Of a DNA stretch of 64,000 bases, positions 7,185 to 16,621 are shown piece by piece; positions within the stretch are counted from its first letter, which is position 1, and each line of letters starts with the position of its first letter. Under the pieces are notes generated by a model. It searched no databases and had not been told where the DNA came from. It saw nothing but the letters and a program-made list of their open reading frames with translations. This stretch comes from Maribacter huludaoensis (GTDB lineage: Bacteria > Bacteroidota > Bacteroidia > Flavobacteriales > Flavobacteriaceae). The stretch is from positions 2,375 through 66,374 of the forward strand of contig NZ_JARKMS010000001.1 in NCBI RefSeq assembly GCF_029350945.1, written 5' to 3'. The translations under genes were made by a program, and so were the position numbers.

Positions 7185-9860
7185 TTAGAAATTAAAGGTG
7201 GCCGTCACAAATAATCTTCTAGGTAGAATTGGTCTACCTACAAAGAATTGAGATTCTGTTTGACCTGCTGAACCTGCTCTTGGATTCCCTTCCGTAATTC
7301 CGTCACTATCAAACAAATTAAAGACCGATACCCCCAAACGAACCGAATTATTGTTATCCTCTTTTGAGAATGTATAACCGGCACCTAACCTACCAATTGT
7401 TATGGCATCTAATTCTATATTATTGGTATCATCGGTGAATTTTGAACCTGTGTAGTTGAAACCGAAATTGGCATCAAGAGCAGCATTGTCATAATACAGT
7501 CCCAATCCACCCAACAAGTTTGGCTGTCTAGCCAATTCATTACCAACGTTAGCTTCTGTAGACGTACCGTTTACCAAATCGAAATCGGTATTTTTTGTAA
7601 TCTCGTGGTTTTGATATGTAGCATTACCACGTAGATTTAAATATTGTGCAAGGCTGTAATCCCAAGTTGCCTCAATACCTATAGTCCTTGTGTTTTGCTC
7701 AGCTCTGGTTTCATCTATTAATTGACCACCAACAATTGCCTGTCTAATGGAAATACGATCTTTAAGACCTACGTAATACCCTGCAACTGAACCTGAGAAT
7801 TTTTGGTTTCCGAATTTGGCACCAGCTTCAAACTGAATAATGTTCTCAGCATCGTACGGACTTTCAGAAATACCAGGAACCGGAGCAAAACCTCTTAGTT
7901 GTGGAAAAAAGTATCCTTTAGAAAAGTTTGCGTATAGATTGGTAGTTTCGGTTAACTCATAAAGACCTGCAAGTGATAGCGCCCAAGCATTTGCATTTAC
8001 TTCTGTTCTTAAAAACGTACCATCTGCAGTTTGCACATCACTTAATGCAGCTGTAAGTTCAGGGTCAGCATATACCGTTTCGCTCATAATACCACCACGG
8101 CTATTGATACCATCTGTATGTTCCCATCTAAAACCAACATCAAAACGCCATTTGTCCAAAATCATCTCGTCTGTAACATATAATGCTACTCTATTTTGAG
8201 AAAGATAGTTATTGGCAGTTTGACCAATACGGTTATATAAACCGCCTTGAGAATACACTACATTATTTCCACTGGCATCGGTATAATTTAAGTTTACCAA
8301 TTGAGGGTTATTATTGAACTCTGTCAACACTCTATATTGATAATTTACATCTTCTGTCTCAGTACGGGCTATATAAGAACCTACGGTTATGTTATGGTTA
8401 CCACCATTTGCCGTTTCAATAGACTTAGTAAGGTTGATCTCACCAGAATAATCTGTCATTGGACGTAAACGATCCACATGCAAATTATCTATTACCAAGT
8501 CGTTACCGTTAATTTGAGCACCTGACCCACTTTGGTAAGCAGCAGTATACCCTAAATTACCAGGAGCTATACTTTCTACATAATTATCTAATGTTATCGG
8601 ATTTCCGTTTGTTCCATTTCCTCCAACATAAAGGGCAAAGTTGTGCTTGTAATTTGCATATTTAATTTTGGAGGTCAATTTAAGGTCATCTTCAAATCTG
8701 TAATTGAAATCACCCATAAGGTAACCACCTGAGGTAGCAACACCATCCGAAATAGGACTATTATAGGTTCCGCCTGGTGTGTTGAACGAGGTATTTGCCA
8801 AATCACCGGATAACAATTGTTCAACCGGGTCACCATCATTACCGTTTATACGTTCTCTACTACCACCACTTAATGGAATTGGAAGGTAAAATTGAGCTTT
8901 GTCGTCAATAAACTGTCCGCTCAACGTAAAAGAACCGTTATCGAATTTCTTTTTAATATTACCTCTAAACTGAACACCTTTTGTTGGAAGACCAACATCT
9001 ATAGGACCTCTATCATGACGTACAAAACCAGTAAAAGCGTAATACGTGTTAGAATCTTCACCACCTAGTTGACCACCGGAATAGAAGTCCGTTTTTATTC
9101 TACCTTGGTTGGCCACTTCAATATTAATAATGTTACCAGGGTTTGTATCTCCCGTTTTACTTGTGTAATTTATAATACCGGCAACAGAACCTGCACCATA
9201 TAATACCGCTGCACCACCACGAACAAATTCAACACCTTTAAAACCTATATCTGGTCTTGCATAGACATCATGCGCAGAAGAATTTAGTCCGAAAGAACTA
9301 ATTAAAGGCATTCCGTCATATTGCAGTGGGTTAAAAACATACTGACCACCGGAAGGCAAACCTCTAACGAATATATTACTTGCCGTTTCACCACCACCAC
9401 CTTCAGCGGTAATACCTGGGACACTTCTAAGAATATCTGCCTGACTGTTAGCGGATAGCTTGGTTATTTCTTTCATTTTCACAGAACTGATCGATAAGGG
9501 AGCCTGCTTTTGAGAACGAAATGTACTTGATGCGGTTAAAACTACCTCATCTAATAACTGACCACCTTCTTGAAGCACGACATTTACCGTTTGTTTAGTA
9601 CCATTTAAGGTCAAAGATTTATCTACCGAAGTAAAACCGATATACGATATACGTAATATCTGCTCACCAGTAAGGTCTGTTGAAAAAGAAAAATTACCAT
9701 CAAAATCTGATGTTGTACCCGAAGTGCTACCTACAATTAAAATATTTGCACCGGGAATAGGGTCTCCTAAATTGTCCGTAACGGTTCCAGAAATATCGGT
9801 CTGTGCAAAGGAGCTTACACTGATAAGAAGTCCGATTACCGCAAAAATAATTTTCTTCAT
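7185..9860 (-). CDS. TonB-dependent outer-membrane receptor of the glycosylglycerate-type locus
   Basis: This 891-residue protein has a signal peptide (residues 1-19, ending SSFAQ). A carboxypeptidase-regulatory-like domain follows (~22-105, ISGTVTDNLGDPIPGANILIVG). Next come a plug domain (~115-235, SANSQADILRSVPGITAEGG ... AAVLYGAGSVAGIINYTSK) and a beta-barrel ending with the aromatic FVTATFNF. It imports a ligand across the outer membrane with TonB energy. No SusD partner accompanies it, so it resembles single receptors for small ligands. The divergent LacI gene and operator suggest sugar-type induction. Its link to the downstream glycosidase operon rests on adjacency and strand. Confidence 0.92.
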   Translation of the reverse strand: MKKIIFAVIGLLISVSSFAQTDISGTVTDNLGDPIPGANILIVGSTSGTTSDFDGNFSFSTDLTGEQILRISYIGFTSVDKSLTLNGTKQTVNVVLQEGGQLLDEVVLTASSTFRSQKQAPLSISSVKMKEITKLSANSQADILRSVPGITAEGGGGETASNIFVRGLPSGGQYVFNPLQYDGMPLISSFGLNSSAHDVYARPDIGFKGVEFVRGGAAVLYGAGSVAGIINYTSKTGDTNPGNIINIEVANQGRIKTDFYSGGQLGGEDSNTYYAFTGFVRHDRGPIDVGLPTKGVQFRGNIKKKFDNGSFTLSGQFIDDKAQFYLPIPLSGGSRERINGNDGDPVEQLLSGDLANTSFNTPGGTYNSPISDGVATSGGYLMGDFNYRFEDDLKLTSKIKYANYKHNFALYVGGNGTNGNPITLDNYVESIAPGNLGYTAAYQSGSGAQINGNDLVIDNLHVDRLRPMTDYSGEINLTKSIETANGGNHNITVGSYIARTETEDVNYQYRVLTEFNNNPQLVNLNYTDASGNNVVYSQGGLYNRIGQTANNYLSQNRVALYVTDEMILDKWRFDVGFRWEHTDGINSRGGIMSETVYADPELTAALSDVQTADGTFLRTEVNANAWALSLAGLYELTETTNLYANFSKGYFFPQLRGFAPVPGISESPYDAENIIQFEAGAKFGNQKFSGSVAGYYVGLKDRISIRQAIVGGQLIDETRAEQNTRTIGIEATWDYSLAQYLNLRGNATYQNHEITKNTDFDLVNGTSTEANVGNELARQPNLLGGLGLYYDNAALDANFGFNYTGSKFTDDTNNIELDAITIGRLGAGYTFSKEDNNNSVRLGVSVFNLFDSDGITEGNPRAGSAGQTESQFFVGRPILPRRLFVTATFNF

Positions 9861-9971
9861 AATGTTTGAGTTTTTTTTAAGTTGAGTCGATTTAAATTAT
9901 CAAATCGTTGATTTTTAAGCCAAATTATATGAATATAGTATTCTATTAACCTAAAAATAACGAATTACCTA

Positions 9972-9997
9972 TGCAAACGTTTGCGAAAACGTTTGCA
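9972..9997. promoter_or_regulatory. Tandem LacI-family operator
   Basis: Two overlapping palindromes centred on CG steps 12 bp apart: a perfect GCAAACGTTTGC at 9973-9984 and GAAAACGTTTGC at 9985-9996. The whole 26-bp block is itself palindromic with only one mismatched pair of positions. The CG-centred AAACGTTT core is typical of LacI-family sites. It lies between the receptor gene (start 9860, minus) and the LacI gene (start 10056, plus), so it probably controls both. Confidence 0.82.
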
Positions 9998-10055
9998 ATT
10001 TAATTTGTAATATTGTTATTCTCTCAAATTCAACATAATTTACTCATTTCCAATC

Positions 10056-11081
10056 ATGAGCAAAAAAAGAAATACCACTTTAAAAGAACTTTCTAAAGAA
10101 TTGAGTTTATCTATCTCAACAATTTCAAGGGCACTGAACGATCACCCGGATATCAGTCTTGCAACCAAGGAGAAAGTTAAAAAACTAGCCAAGCAAATGA
10201 ATTACGTTCCTAATTTATTTGCCAGAGGCTTCCGTTCAAGAGAAACACATATACTAGGTGTTATTGTACCCAACATTTCACACCTATTTACTTCTACGAT
10301 CATAAAAGGAATTATTGAGGAAGCCGAATTAAGGGGGTACAGAGTAATTATATCTGAATCTAATAATGACGACACCAAGCAGACAGAAATGCTAAATACC
10401 ATGACCCAATTTGGAGTTGACGGAGTGCTAATGTCATTGGCCAGAAAGACAAAAGATGTAGAAGAAGTATTAAAGGTTTTAAATAGAATACCTATTGTAT
10501 TATTTGACAAGGTATCAAGTAAAATACCTTGCACCCAAGTTGTTATCAATGAAGAAGAAGCTGCTTTTAACGCTGTTGAACATCTAATAGAACTTGGCAA
10601 AAAACGAATTGCCATAATTAAAGAAACCGAAAATTCATACAACTCAGAAAAAAGATTTGCCGGTTATTTACGCGCTTTAAACCAATATAAAATACCCGTA
10701 CGAAACAAGCTAATATTAAGCACCGAAGATATTTCATTGGGCAATGGAAGACGTTTGGCCAATATTCTCATTAGTATGAAAAAACGTCCAGACGCCATTT
10801 TTGCCATCACCGATAATGCTGCTATTGGCGCCATAAAGGCATTACATAAATTTAAGATCAAAATACCCGATGAAATTGCCGTAGTAGGTTTTAGCAACTC
10901 TATCAACTCAACCATCATCAGTCCGGCTTTGACCACTGTTGACCAACCTGGCGACAAGATCGGCAGAACAGCAGTTCGTTTTCTAATCAAGGAAATAGAA
11001 AGTCAACCCAACGAAGTACATACCAAAACTGTTGAGATAAAGACCAGTTTGATCGTTAGGGACTCTTCACTAAAAGCTTAA
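10056..11081 (+). CDS. LacI-family transcriptional regulator
   Basis: The 341-residue protein has the N-terminal LacI helix-turn-helix (residues ~8-55: TLKELSKELSLSISTISRALNDHPDISLATKEKVKKLA, then MNYVPN). A periplasmic-binding-protein-type effector domain follows (ILGVIVPNISHLFTSTIIKGI ... VVGFSNSINSTIISPALTTVDQPGDKIGRTA). The gene is divergent from the TonB-dependent receptor, with a double palindromic operator between them. It likely represses or activates the locus in response to the imported glycoside or its products. The effector is unknown. Confidence 0.95.
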   Translation: MSKKRNTTLKELSKELSLSISTISRALNDHPDISLATKEKVKKLAKQMNYVPNLFARGFRSRETHILGVIVPNISHLFTSTIIKGIIEEAELRGYRVIISESNNDDTKQTEMLNTMTQFGVDGVLMSLARKTKDVEEVLKVLNRIPIVLFDKVSSKIPCTQVVINEEEAAFNAVEHLIELGKKRIAIIKETENSYNSEKRFAGYLRALNQYKIPVRNKLILSTEDISLGNGRRLANILISMKKRPDAIFAITDNAAIGAIKALHKFKIKIPDEIAVVGFSNSINSTIISPALTTVDQPGDKIGRTAVRFLIKEIESQPNEVHTKTVEIKTSLIVRDSSLKA

Positions 11082-11095
11082 AATACGAACACTTG

Positions 11096-12637
11096 TTATA
11101 ACGGAATATTGCCGTGCTTTTTCTTTGGCAAGACCGCCACTTTATTTTCAAGCAGGGTATAGGCTTTTATGAGTTTCCTCCTGGTGTCTTTAGGAAGAAT
11201 AACCTCATCTATAAATCCTCTTTGGGCGGCACTATAGGGGTTGGCAAATAACTTTGCATATTCCGCCTCCTTTTCAGCTAATTTTGCTTCTGGATCATCA
11301 GCAGCGTTTATTTCCTTCCTAAAAATGATCTCACTTGCACCTTTGGCTCCCATAACGGCAATTTCCGCTCCAGGCCACGCATAATTTAGATCGGCACCAA
11401 TATGTTTGGAGTTCATAACATCATACGCACCGCCGTATGCCTTTCTAGTAATTACGGTTACCTTAGGTACCGTTGCTTCACTTAGGGCATACAGTAATTT
11501 TGCACCGTTTGTGATAATACCATTCCATTCTTGATCAGTGCCCGGTAAAAACCCAGGAACGTCTACCAATACTAAAAGCGGAATATTAAAACAGTCGCAA
11601 AAACGAGTAAAGCGCGCAGCCTTTTTAGAGCTATCAACGTCTAACACCCCTGCCAAACTAATAGGTTGATTGGCAACAATACCAATACTTTTGCCTGCCA
11701 ACCTAGCGAACCCTACAACAATATTATCTGCATAGACCTTATGTATTTCAAAGAAAGTATCCTCATCAACAATACCATTGATGACATGGCGCATATCATA
11801 GGGTTGATTTGCATTCTCAGGAATAATATCTTCCAATACATCACGTACCTCATTACCAAGTGCATAAGGAACATCTGCGGGTTTATCTTCACAGTTTTGA
11901 GGCATATACCCAATCATCTGCTTAATTTGTTCAATACATTGAATATCATTGGCAGCCGTTAAATGTGTTACACCAGATTTAGTGGCATGTGCCGATGCGC
12001 CACCAAGTTCTTCTGATGTTACTTCTTCATTGGTTACCGTTTTTACCACATTAGGGCCAGTAACGAACATGTAGCTAGAGTTTTCTACCATTAAGGTAAA
12101 ATCGGTCATGGCTGGCGAGTATACCGCACCACCGGCACAAGGTCCCATAATAGCCGAAATTTGAGGAATTACTCCCGATGCCATTACGTTTTTATGAAAA
12201 ATATCCGCATAACCACCTAAGGAACGAACACCTTCTTGAATACGGGCACCGCCACTATCATTAAGACCGATCATTGGAACACCTATTTTCATGGCCATAT
12301 CCATAATCTTACAGATTTTTTCGGCATGTGTTTCAGACAAGGCACCACCAAAAACGGTAAAGTCCTGTGCAAAGACGCAAACTTGCCTTCCGTTGATCGT
12401 ACCATAACCAGTGACTACTCCGTCACCATAAAAACCTTGTTTTTCCATTCCAAAGTCTTTGGTACGGTGGGTAACCAAGGCACCCATTTCTTCAAATGAA
12501 CCTTCATCCAATAAAAAATGAATTCTTTCATGAGCAGTTAACTTTCCTTTGGCATGCTGTTTATCAATACGTGCTTGACCTCCACCCAATTTGGACAATG
12601 CCAGTTTTTCCGCTAAAATCTCTTTATTATCTTTCAT
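11096..12637 (-). CDS. pccB: Acyl-CoA (probably propionyl-CoA) carboxylase, carboxyltransferase beta subunit
   Basis: The 513-residue protein transfers CO2 from carboxybiotin to an acyl-CoA. It has the family N-terminus ([37 protein letters not shown]), a glycine-rich [12 protein letters not shown] region and the C-terminal-half motifs [11 protein letters not shown] and [13 protein letters not shown]. Length and motifs match PccB/MmdA-type subunits. It is the last gene of a three-gene operon with a biotin carboxylase and a biotin carrier protein. This set is typical of propionyl-CoA carboxylase in Bacteroidota, converting propionyl-CoA to methylmalonyl-CoA. The acyl specificity is inferred from family, not proven. 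Confidence 0.92.
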   Translation of the reverse strand: MKDNKEILAEKLALSKLGGGQARIDKQHAKGKLTAHERIHFLLDEGSFEEMGALVTHRTKDFGMEKQGFYGDGVVTGYGTINGRQVCVFAQDFTVFGGALSETHAEKICKIMDMAMKIGVPMIGLNDSGGARIQEGVRSLGGYADIFHKNVMASGVIPQISAIMGPCAGGAVYSPAMTDFTLMVENSSYMFVTGPNVVKTVTNEEVTSEELGGASAHATKSGVTHLTAANDIQCIEQIKQMIGYMPQNCEDKPADVPYALGNEVRDVLEDIIPENANQPYDMRHVINGIVDEDTFFEIHKVYADNIVVGFARLAGKSIGIVANQPISLAGVLDVDSSKKAARFTRFCDCFNIPLLVLVDVPGFLPGTDQEWNGIITNGAKLLYALSEATVPKVTVITRKAYGGAYDVMNSKHIGADLNYAWPGAEIAVMGAKGASEIIFRKEINAADDPEAKLAEKEAEYAKLFANPYSAAQRGFIDEVILPKDTRRKLIKAYTLLENKVAVLPKKKHGNIPL

Positions 12638-12665
12638 GCTACTCGTTCAAATCTTATTTGCAATT

Positions 12666-14138
12666 CTACACTCTACTCTTCTGCCAATTAGAAGAATTTT
12701 TGGACGGAACCTTTAAAACCTTTTCATTTTCCTTATACAACTTCAATGCTACCAAGGCCGCTATTCTTCTTTCTTCGGCATATTGCATTTCTAAATGCTC
12801 TGGCGAATAGTAGTTTTTAACAAAATGGGTGTCAAAATTCCCTGAAGTAAAGGCTTCATGTTCACAGACAAACTTTCCAAAAGACAAGGTTGTGGCAACA
12901 CCCTCTACTTTATAATTTTCAATAGCCCTAATCATTAATTGGATAGCTTCTTCCCTGGTTTTACCATAGGTAATCAACTTGGAAAGCATGGGATCATAAT
13001 AAATAGGCACTTCCATACCTTCTTCAAAACCGTCATCAACACGAATACCCTCACCTACCGGTACTTTATAGGTGGTTAATGTTCCTATACTGGGCATAAA
13101 ATCTGCCAAAGGATCCTCTGCATACACCCGCACTTCAAGTGCATGACCATTTATTTTTAAATCTTCTTGGGTAAAAGCCAACGCTTCTCCACGAGCTACT
13201 TTTATTTGTTGCTCTACCAAGTCGACCCCAGATATCAACTCAGACACCGGATGCTCCACTTGAAGCCTTGTATTCATTTCCAAGAAATAAAAATTCTTGT
13301 TTTCATCCAACAAGAACTCCACCGTGCCTGCACCAACATAATCGCAAGCTCTAGCTACTTTTATGGCGGCTTCTCCCATTGCATTTCTTATTTCTGGAGT
13401 AAGTACAGCTGAAGGAGCTTCTTCTACTACTTTTTGATGTCTTCTCTGAACACTACATTCACGTTCAAATAGATGAACAATAGTACCATGGGTATCGGCA
13501 AGTACCTGAATTTCTATATGTCTGGGCGAGCCTACATATTTTTCTATAAAAACAGATCCGTCGCCAAATGCCGCTTGTGCCTCACTTATTGCCCTTTGCA
13601 TCTGCTCTGGTAAATCCTTCAAGTTTTCAACTACCCGCATTCCCTTACCACCACCACCTGCAGATGCTTTTATTAGTATAGGAAATCCTATTTCTTTTGC
13701 AACTTTTTCGGCTAAGACCACATCTGTTATAGCTTCTTCAATACCGGGAACCATAGGAATATCATAATCACGAACCGCCTCTTTTGCCGCCAGTTTATTC
13801 CCCATTACCTTAATGGCATGAGGTTTGGGTCCAATAAAAGTGATTCCGTTGTCCTCCACCATTTGTGCGAAAGTCGCATTTTCACTTAAAAATCCGTAAC
13901 CAGGGTGAATACCATCTGCACCTGTATCCTTTGCTGCGTTAATTACTTTTTCCATCACAAGATATGATTCTGATGAAGGGGCAGGACCAAGTAAAACTGC
14001 CTCATCTGCAAACTTCACATGTGGAGAATGACGGTCAACTTCAGAATATACAGCTACGGTTTTAATGCCCATTTTTTGAGCGGTCTTCATTATCCGTAAT
14101 GCTATTTCACCTCTGTTGGCTATTAGTATTTTTTTCAT
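12666..14138 (-). CDS. accC: Biotin carboxylase subunit of acyl-CoA carboxylase
   Basis: This 490-residue ATP-grasp enzyme carboxylates the biotin of the adjacent carrier protein. Visible motifs are the start KKILIANRGEIALRIMKTA, HPGYGFLSENA, the glycine-rich ATP loop ASAGGGGKGMRVV, the biotin-carboxylase stretch RECSVQRRHQKVVEEAPS and the catalytic EMNTRLQVEHPVSE. It lies between the carrier-protein gene (46 bases upstream) and the carboxyltransferase gene (28 bases downstream) on the minus strand. A ~40-residue C-terminal tail extends past the conserved core. In this context it could equally be called PccA without its own biotin domain. Confidence 0.93.
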   Translation of the reverse strand: MKKILIANRGEIALRIMKTAQKMGIKTVAVYSEVDRHSPHVKFADEAVLLGPAPSSESYLVMEKVINAAKDTGADGIHPGYGFLSENATFAQMVEDNGITFIGPKPHAIKVMGNKLAAKEAVRDYDIPMVPGIEEAITDVVLAEKVAKEIGFPILIKASAGGGGKGMRVVENLKDLPEQMQRAISEAQAAFGDGSVFIEKYVGSPRHIEIQVLADTHGTIVHLFERECSVQRRHQKVVEEAPSAVLTPEIRNAMGEAAIKVARACDYVGAGTVEFLLDENKNFYFLEMNTRLQVEHPVSELISGVDLVEQQIKVARGEALAFTQEDLKINGHALEVRVYAEDPLADFMPSIGTLTTYKVPVGEGIRVDDGFEEGMEVPIYYDPMLSKLITYGKTREEAIQLMIRAIENYKVEGVATTLSFGKFVCEHEAFTSGNFDTHFVKNYYSPEHLEMQYAEERRIAALVALKLYKENEKVLKVPSKNSSNWQKSRV

Positions 14139-14184
14139 TAAAACTTAATTTTCCTTTTATACAATGGTGGCTATAAGATTGTGT

Positions 14185-14664
14185 CTATTCCATTTCAATA
14201 ATTAACTGCCCTTTCTCAACAGCATCATCTTTTTTAACTTCAATTGATTTTATTACACCTTCACCCTGAGCCAGAATAACATTCTCCATCTTCATAGCAG
14301 ATAGTACCAGTAAAGGAGTACCCTCTATGACCTCTTGCCCAACGTCTACCAAAACATCTACAATTAACCCGGGCATGGGTGCTTTTACCTCGTTTAGTTT
14401 TTGAGTGGTTACCGCCAGCAATCCCATCTTTTTAATTTGCTGATCATACTCATCTTCAAGTTTAACATCATAAATATTTCCGTTGATGGAAAGGGTGATG
14501 GTCTTGTTCAAAAAATTGGAATGAATTATTTCTACGTCAAAAGCGCTATTCTTATCTAAAACATGAAGCGTATTCTCATTGACCAATATACTATCTAAAG
14601 AATCTACATCATTAGTGCTACATTGTAATTCTTCTTTGTTTACGGTAATTAGGTAATTTGACAT
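14185..14664 (-). CDS. Biotin carboxyl carrier protein subunit of acyl-CoA carboxylase
   Basis: The 159-residue protein has a C-terminal biotinyl domain (from about residue 92, VKAPMPGLIVDVLVDVGQEV) with the biotin-attachment motif SAMKMEN; the modified lysine is K125. The N-terminal ~85 residues are a small beta-rich region seen in the carrier/linker proteins of three-subunit carboxylases. It is the first gene of the operon, so carrier, carboxylase and transferase are made together. Confidence 0.9.
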   Translation of the reverse strand: MSNYLITVNKEELQCSTNDVDSLDSILVNENTLHVLDKNSAFDVEIIHSNFLNKTITLSINGNIYDVKLEDEYDQQIKKMGLLAVTTQKLNEVKAPMPGLIVDVLVDVGQEVIEGTPLLVLSAMKMENVILAQGEGVIKSIEVKKDDAVEKGQLIIEME

Positions 14665-14698
14665 ATTTGGATCTTATAAATGCAAAAGTTAAGTAAAC

Positions 14699-14706
14699 CA
14701 AAGATA
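14699..14706 (-). promoter_or_regulatory. Candidate -7 element for the carboxylase operon
   Basis: TATCTTTG on the minus strand matches the Bacteroidota consensus TAnnTTTG and lies 35 bases upstream of the carrier-protein ATG. No clear -33 TTG was seen. Confidence 0.5.
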
Positions 14707-14904
14707 TCGAAAAAGTTTGTGGATGAATTTTAAAGTATTGAAATGACCTGCTCCGTTAATTATTTGAATAATAGGGATACCTATAATTTAAAATGGTATA
14801 CCGAATAAAACACCGAATATCAGGTAATATAGCGAAGAATTGATTTTATTTATAATAGTAGAGGTGTCGGGAAAAACAGCGAAAATGACCGTAAACATTG
14901 ACCA

Positions 14905-14942
14905 AAAACAAAAAATCCAACCTAAATAAATAGATTGGATTT
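14905..14942 (-). terminator. Intrinsic terminator of the tRNA-Asn transcript
   Basis: Arms AAATCCAA (14913-14920) and TTGGATTT (14935-14942) form an 8-bp stem. On the minus strand it starts 10 bases after the tRNA 3' end and is followed by a T-rich tract (plus-strand A-rich 14904-14915). Confidence 0.75.
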
Positions 14943-14951
14943 CGCTTTTTG

Positions 14952-15025
14952 CTCCCCCTCTTGGGCTCGAACCAAGGACCCTCTGATTAACAGTCAGATG
15001 CTCTAACCAACTGAGCTAAGGAGGA
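14952..15025 (-). tRNA. tRNA-Asn (anticodon GUU)
   Basis: The 74-nt minus-strand sequence starts TCCTCCTTAGCTCAGTTGG and folds as a cloverleaf. The acceptor stem TCCTCCT pairs with AGGGGGA (one G-T wobble), the anticodon loop is CTGTTAA with anticodon GTT, and the T arm contains GGTTCGAGCC. The CCA end is not encoded. Confidence 0.95.
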
Positions 15026-15029
15026 AAAT

Positions 15030-15088
15030 AACCCGTTTTAGTTTCCTAAAGCGGGTGCAAATATAGTAGTTTTTTGAAAGTCGCCAAA
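15030..15088 (-). promoter_or_regulatory. tRNA-Asn promoter and leader hairpin
   Basis: On the minus strand a TTTG at 15088-15085 is followed after 19 bases by TATATTTG (15065-15058), a textbook Bacteroidota -33/-7 pair. The predicted transcript then begins with a hairpin (arms at about 15031-15041 and 15046-15056, ACCCGCTTTAG/CTAAAACGGGT, one wobble) before the mature tRNA 5' end at 15025. Confidence 0.7.
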
Positions 15089-15105
15089 CAAATAAATTAT
15101 TTTTT

Positions 15106-16458
15106 TTATTTAAATATCGCTTTATAAACATCATTACCGTTTGCGAACAGTAAAAGTGCTATTAAAATAAAGAATCCGGTAATCTGTGCGTACTCTAAAA
15201 ACTTATCGCTTGGCTTTCTACCTGTAATCATTTCGTAAAGCAAAAACATTACGTGACCGCCGTCTAAAGCAGGTATCGGCAGAATATTCATAAATGCTAG
15301 AATAATGGATATAAACGCAGTGGTACCCCAAAATGCTGGCCAGTTCCAAGTATCTGGGAACATACCGCCAATGGCAGCAAAACCACCAACCTCTTTATAA
15401 GCACCGGTGTCTGGGTTAAAGATTTTCTTCATTCCCTTAATGTAATCTGTAAGTGTCTTAACACCTTTGTTCCATCCGGCGGGGATAGATTCTAAAAAAG
15501 TATAGTTTAATGTTTCAAATTTAAAATACCCCTTTTCCTCAAATTCCTCTAATGAATTTAACCCAGCATACACTCCAAACTTTCCTTCATCAGAAACATT
15601 TGCATTCAGGTTAACCTTCTTCCCATCTCGAATTACTAATACGGGAACACTTTTTCCTTTATTGGCTTCCAAAACCGGTATTACTTGATCTTGATACTCT
15701 ACGGGCGTACCGGCAATTTCTACAACAGCATCGCCAGCTTTAAATCCACTATTCTTATTTTGAGAATCTTCAGGGATTTCTCTAATTACAAACGGATTCC
15801 TATAATTTATAAACCTAGCATTTTCCCTATTATCAGAAATTGTTTCAATAAAATTTACAGGTATATCCTTTTCAATTATATTACCGTCACGTTCTAAAGT
15901 TATTTTTTCACCATAAACCACTTCAGGCATAATACCATTTAAAGCTTTGATCTTCTTACCGTCAACAGCAATTACCTTATCTCCCGTTTCTATTCCAAGG
16001 GCATTACCCAAGGTAGTATCGGTAACCCATACTCCGTCTTTTAGACTGTCATTTGCAATGTATGTTTCACCATAGGCATATGCCAGACCAATGAAAATAA
16101 CAACGGCCAAAATGAAATTTACGGTTACGCCGCCCAACATAATAATTAAACGCTGCCAAGCCGGTTTGCTTCTAAACTCCCACTCCTTAGGTTCTTCGGC
16201 CATGGCTTCTTTGTCCATGCTCTCATCTATCATACCAGATATTTTTACATATCCGCCCAATGGCAACCAACCAATACCGTATTCGGTCTCTCCTATCTTC
16301 TTTTTAAAAAGTGAAAACTTAACATCAAAGAACAAGTAGAATTTCTCAACTCTGGTCTTAAAATATTTTGCCGGTATAAAATGCCCTAACTCGTGTAGTA
16401 CTATTAATATTGAAAGGCTTAAAAAAAATTGAATTGTCTTTATTACAATGGGGCTCAT
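15106..16458 (-). CDS. rseP: RIP metalloprotease RseP (site-2 protease)
   Basis: This inner-membrane zinc protease cleaves transmembrane anchors such as anti-sigma factors. From the ATG at 16458 it is 450 residues long. The zinc motif HELGH (22-26) sits in the first membrane helix, periplasmic PDZ-type regions lie in the middle, and the second catalytic motif LDG (398-400, in PIPALDGGH) is in a late helix. A longer open frame reaches 16689, but that start lies inside the divergent SCO1 gene and upstream of the candidate -7 element at 16493-16486, so it was rejected. HELGH at residues 22-26 is the usual position. Confidence 0.93.
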   Translation of the reverse strand: MSPIVIKTIQFFLSLSILIVLHELGHFIPAKYFKTRVEKFYLFFDVKFSLFKKKIGETEYGIGWLPLGGYVKISGMIDESMDKEAMAEEPKEWEFRSKPAWQRLIIMLGGVTVNFILAVVIFIGLAYAYGETYIANDSLKDGVWVTDTTLGNALGIETGDKVIAVDGKKIKALNGIMPEVVYGEKITLERDGNIIEKDIPVNFIETISDNRENARFINYRNPFVIREIPEDSQNKNSGFKAGDAVVEIAGTPVEYQDQVIPVLEANKGKSVPVLVIRDGKKVNLNANVSDEGKFGVYAGLNSLEEFEEKGYFKFETLNYTFLESIPAGWNKGVKTLTDYIKGMKKIFNPDTGAYKEVGGFAAIGGMFPDTWNWPAFWGTTAFISIILAFMNILPIPALDGGHVMFLLYEMITGRKPSDKFLEYAQITGFFILIALLLFANGNDVYKAIFK

Positions 16459-16485
16459 CCTTATTTCGTGAAAATTAAAATCGCA

Positions 16486-16493
16486 CAAAAGTA
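16486..16493 (-). promoter_or_regulatory. Candidate -7 element for rseP
   Basis: TACTTTTG on the minus strand, 28 bases before the chosen rseP ATG. It supports the shorter start and excludes the in-frame ATG at 16689. No good -33 partner was seen. Confidence 0.5.
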
Positions 16494-16577
16494 CATTTTT
16501 ACAACCGCTAAAAAAAAGAAACCCACTGACCTTATGGTATTTTATGAATAATTTATAAGCAGGACATCTATATTTAC

Positions 16578-16608
16578 TTGAAATCTTGACACCCCTAGCG
16601 TACCTTTG
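16578..16608 (+). promoter_or_regulatory. Promoter of the SCO1-family gene
   Basis: TTG (16578-16580), 20 bases of spacer, then TACCTTTG (16601-16608), a good Bacteroidota promoter. Transcription should begin around 16613-16615, just upstream of the ATG at 16622, so the upstream in-frame ATG at 16586 would not be in the mRNA. Confidence 0.72.
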
Positions 16609-16621
16609 TAAAAAAAATAGT

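Noticed and set aside
16586-16621. Upstream ATG for the SCO1 gene
   Set aside because: It lies upstream of the TTG-N20-TACCTTTG promoter, whose start point falls after it.
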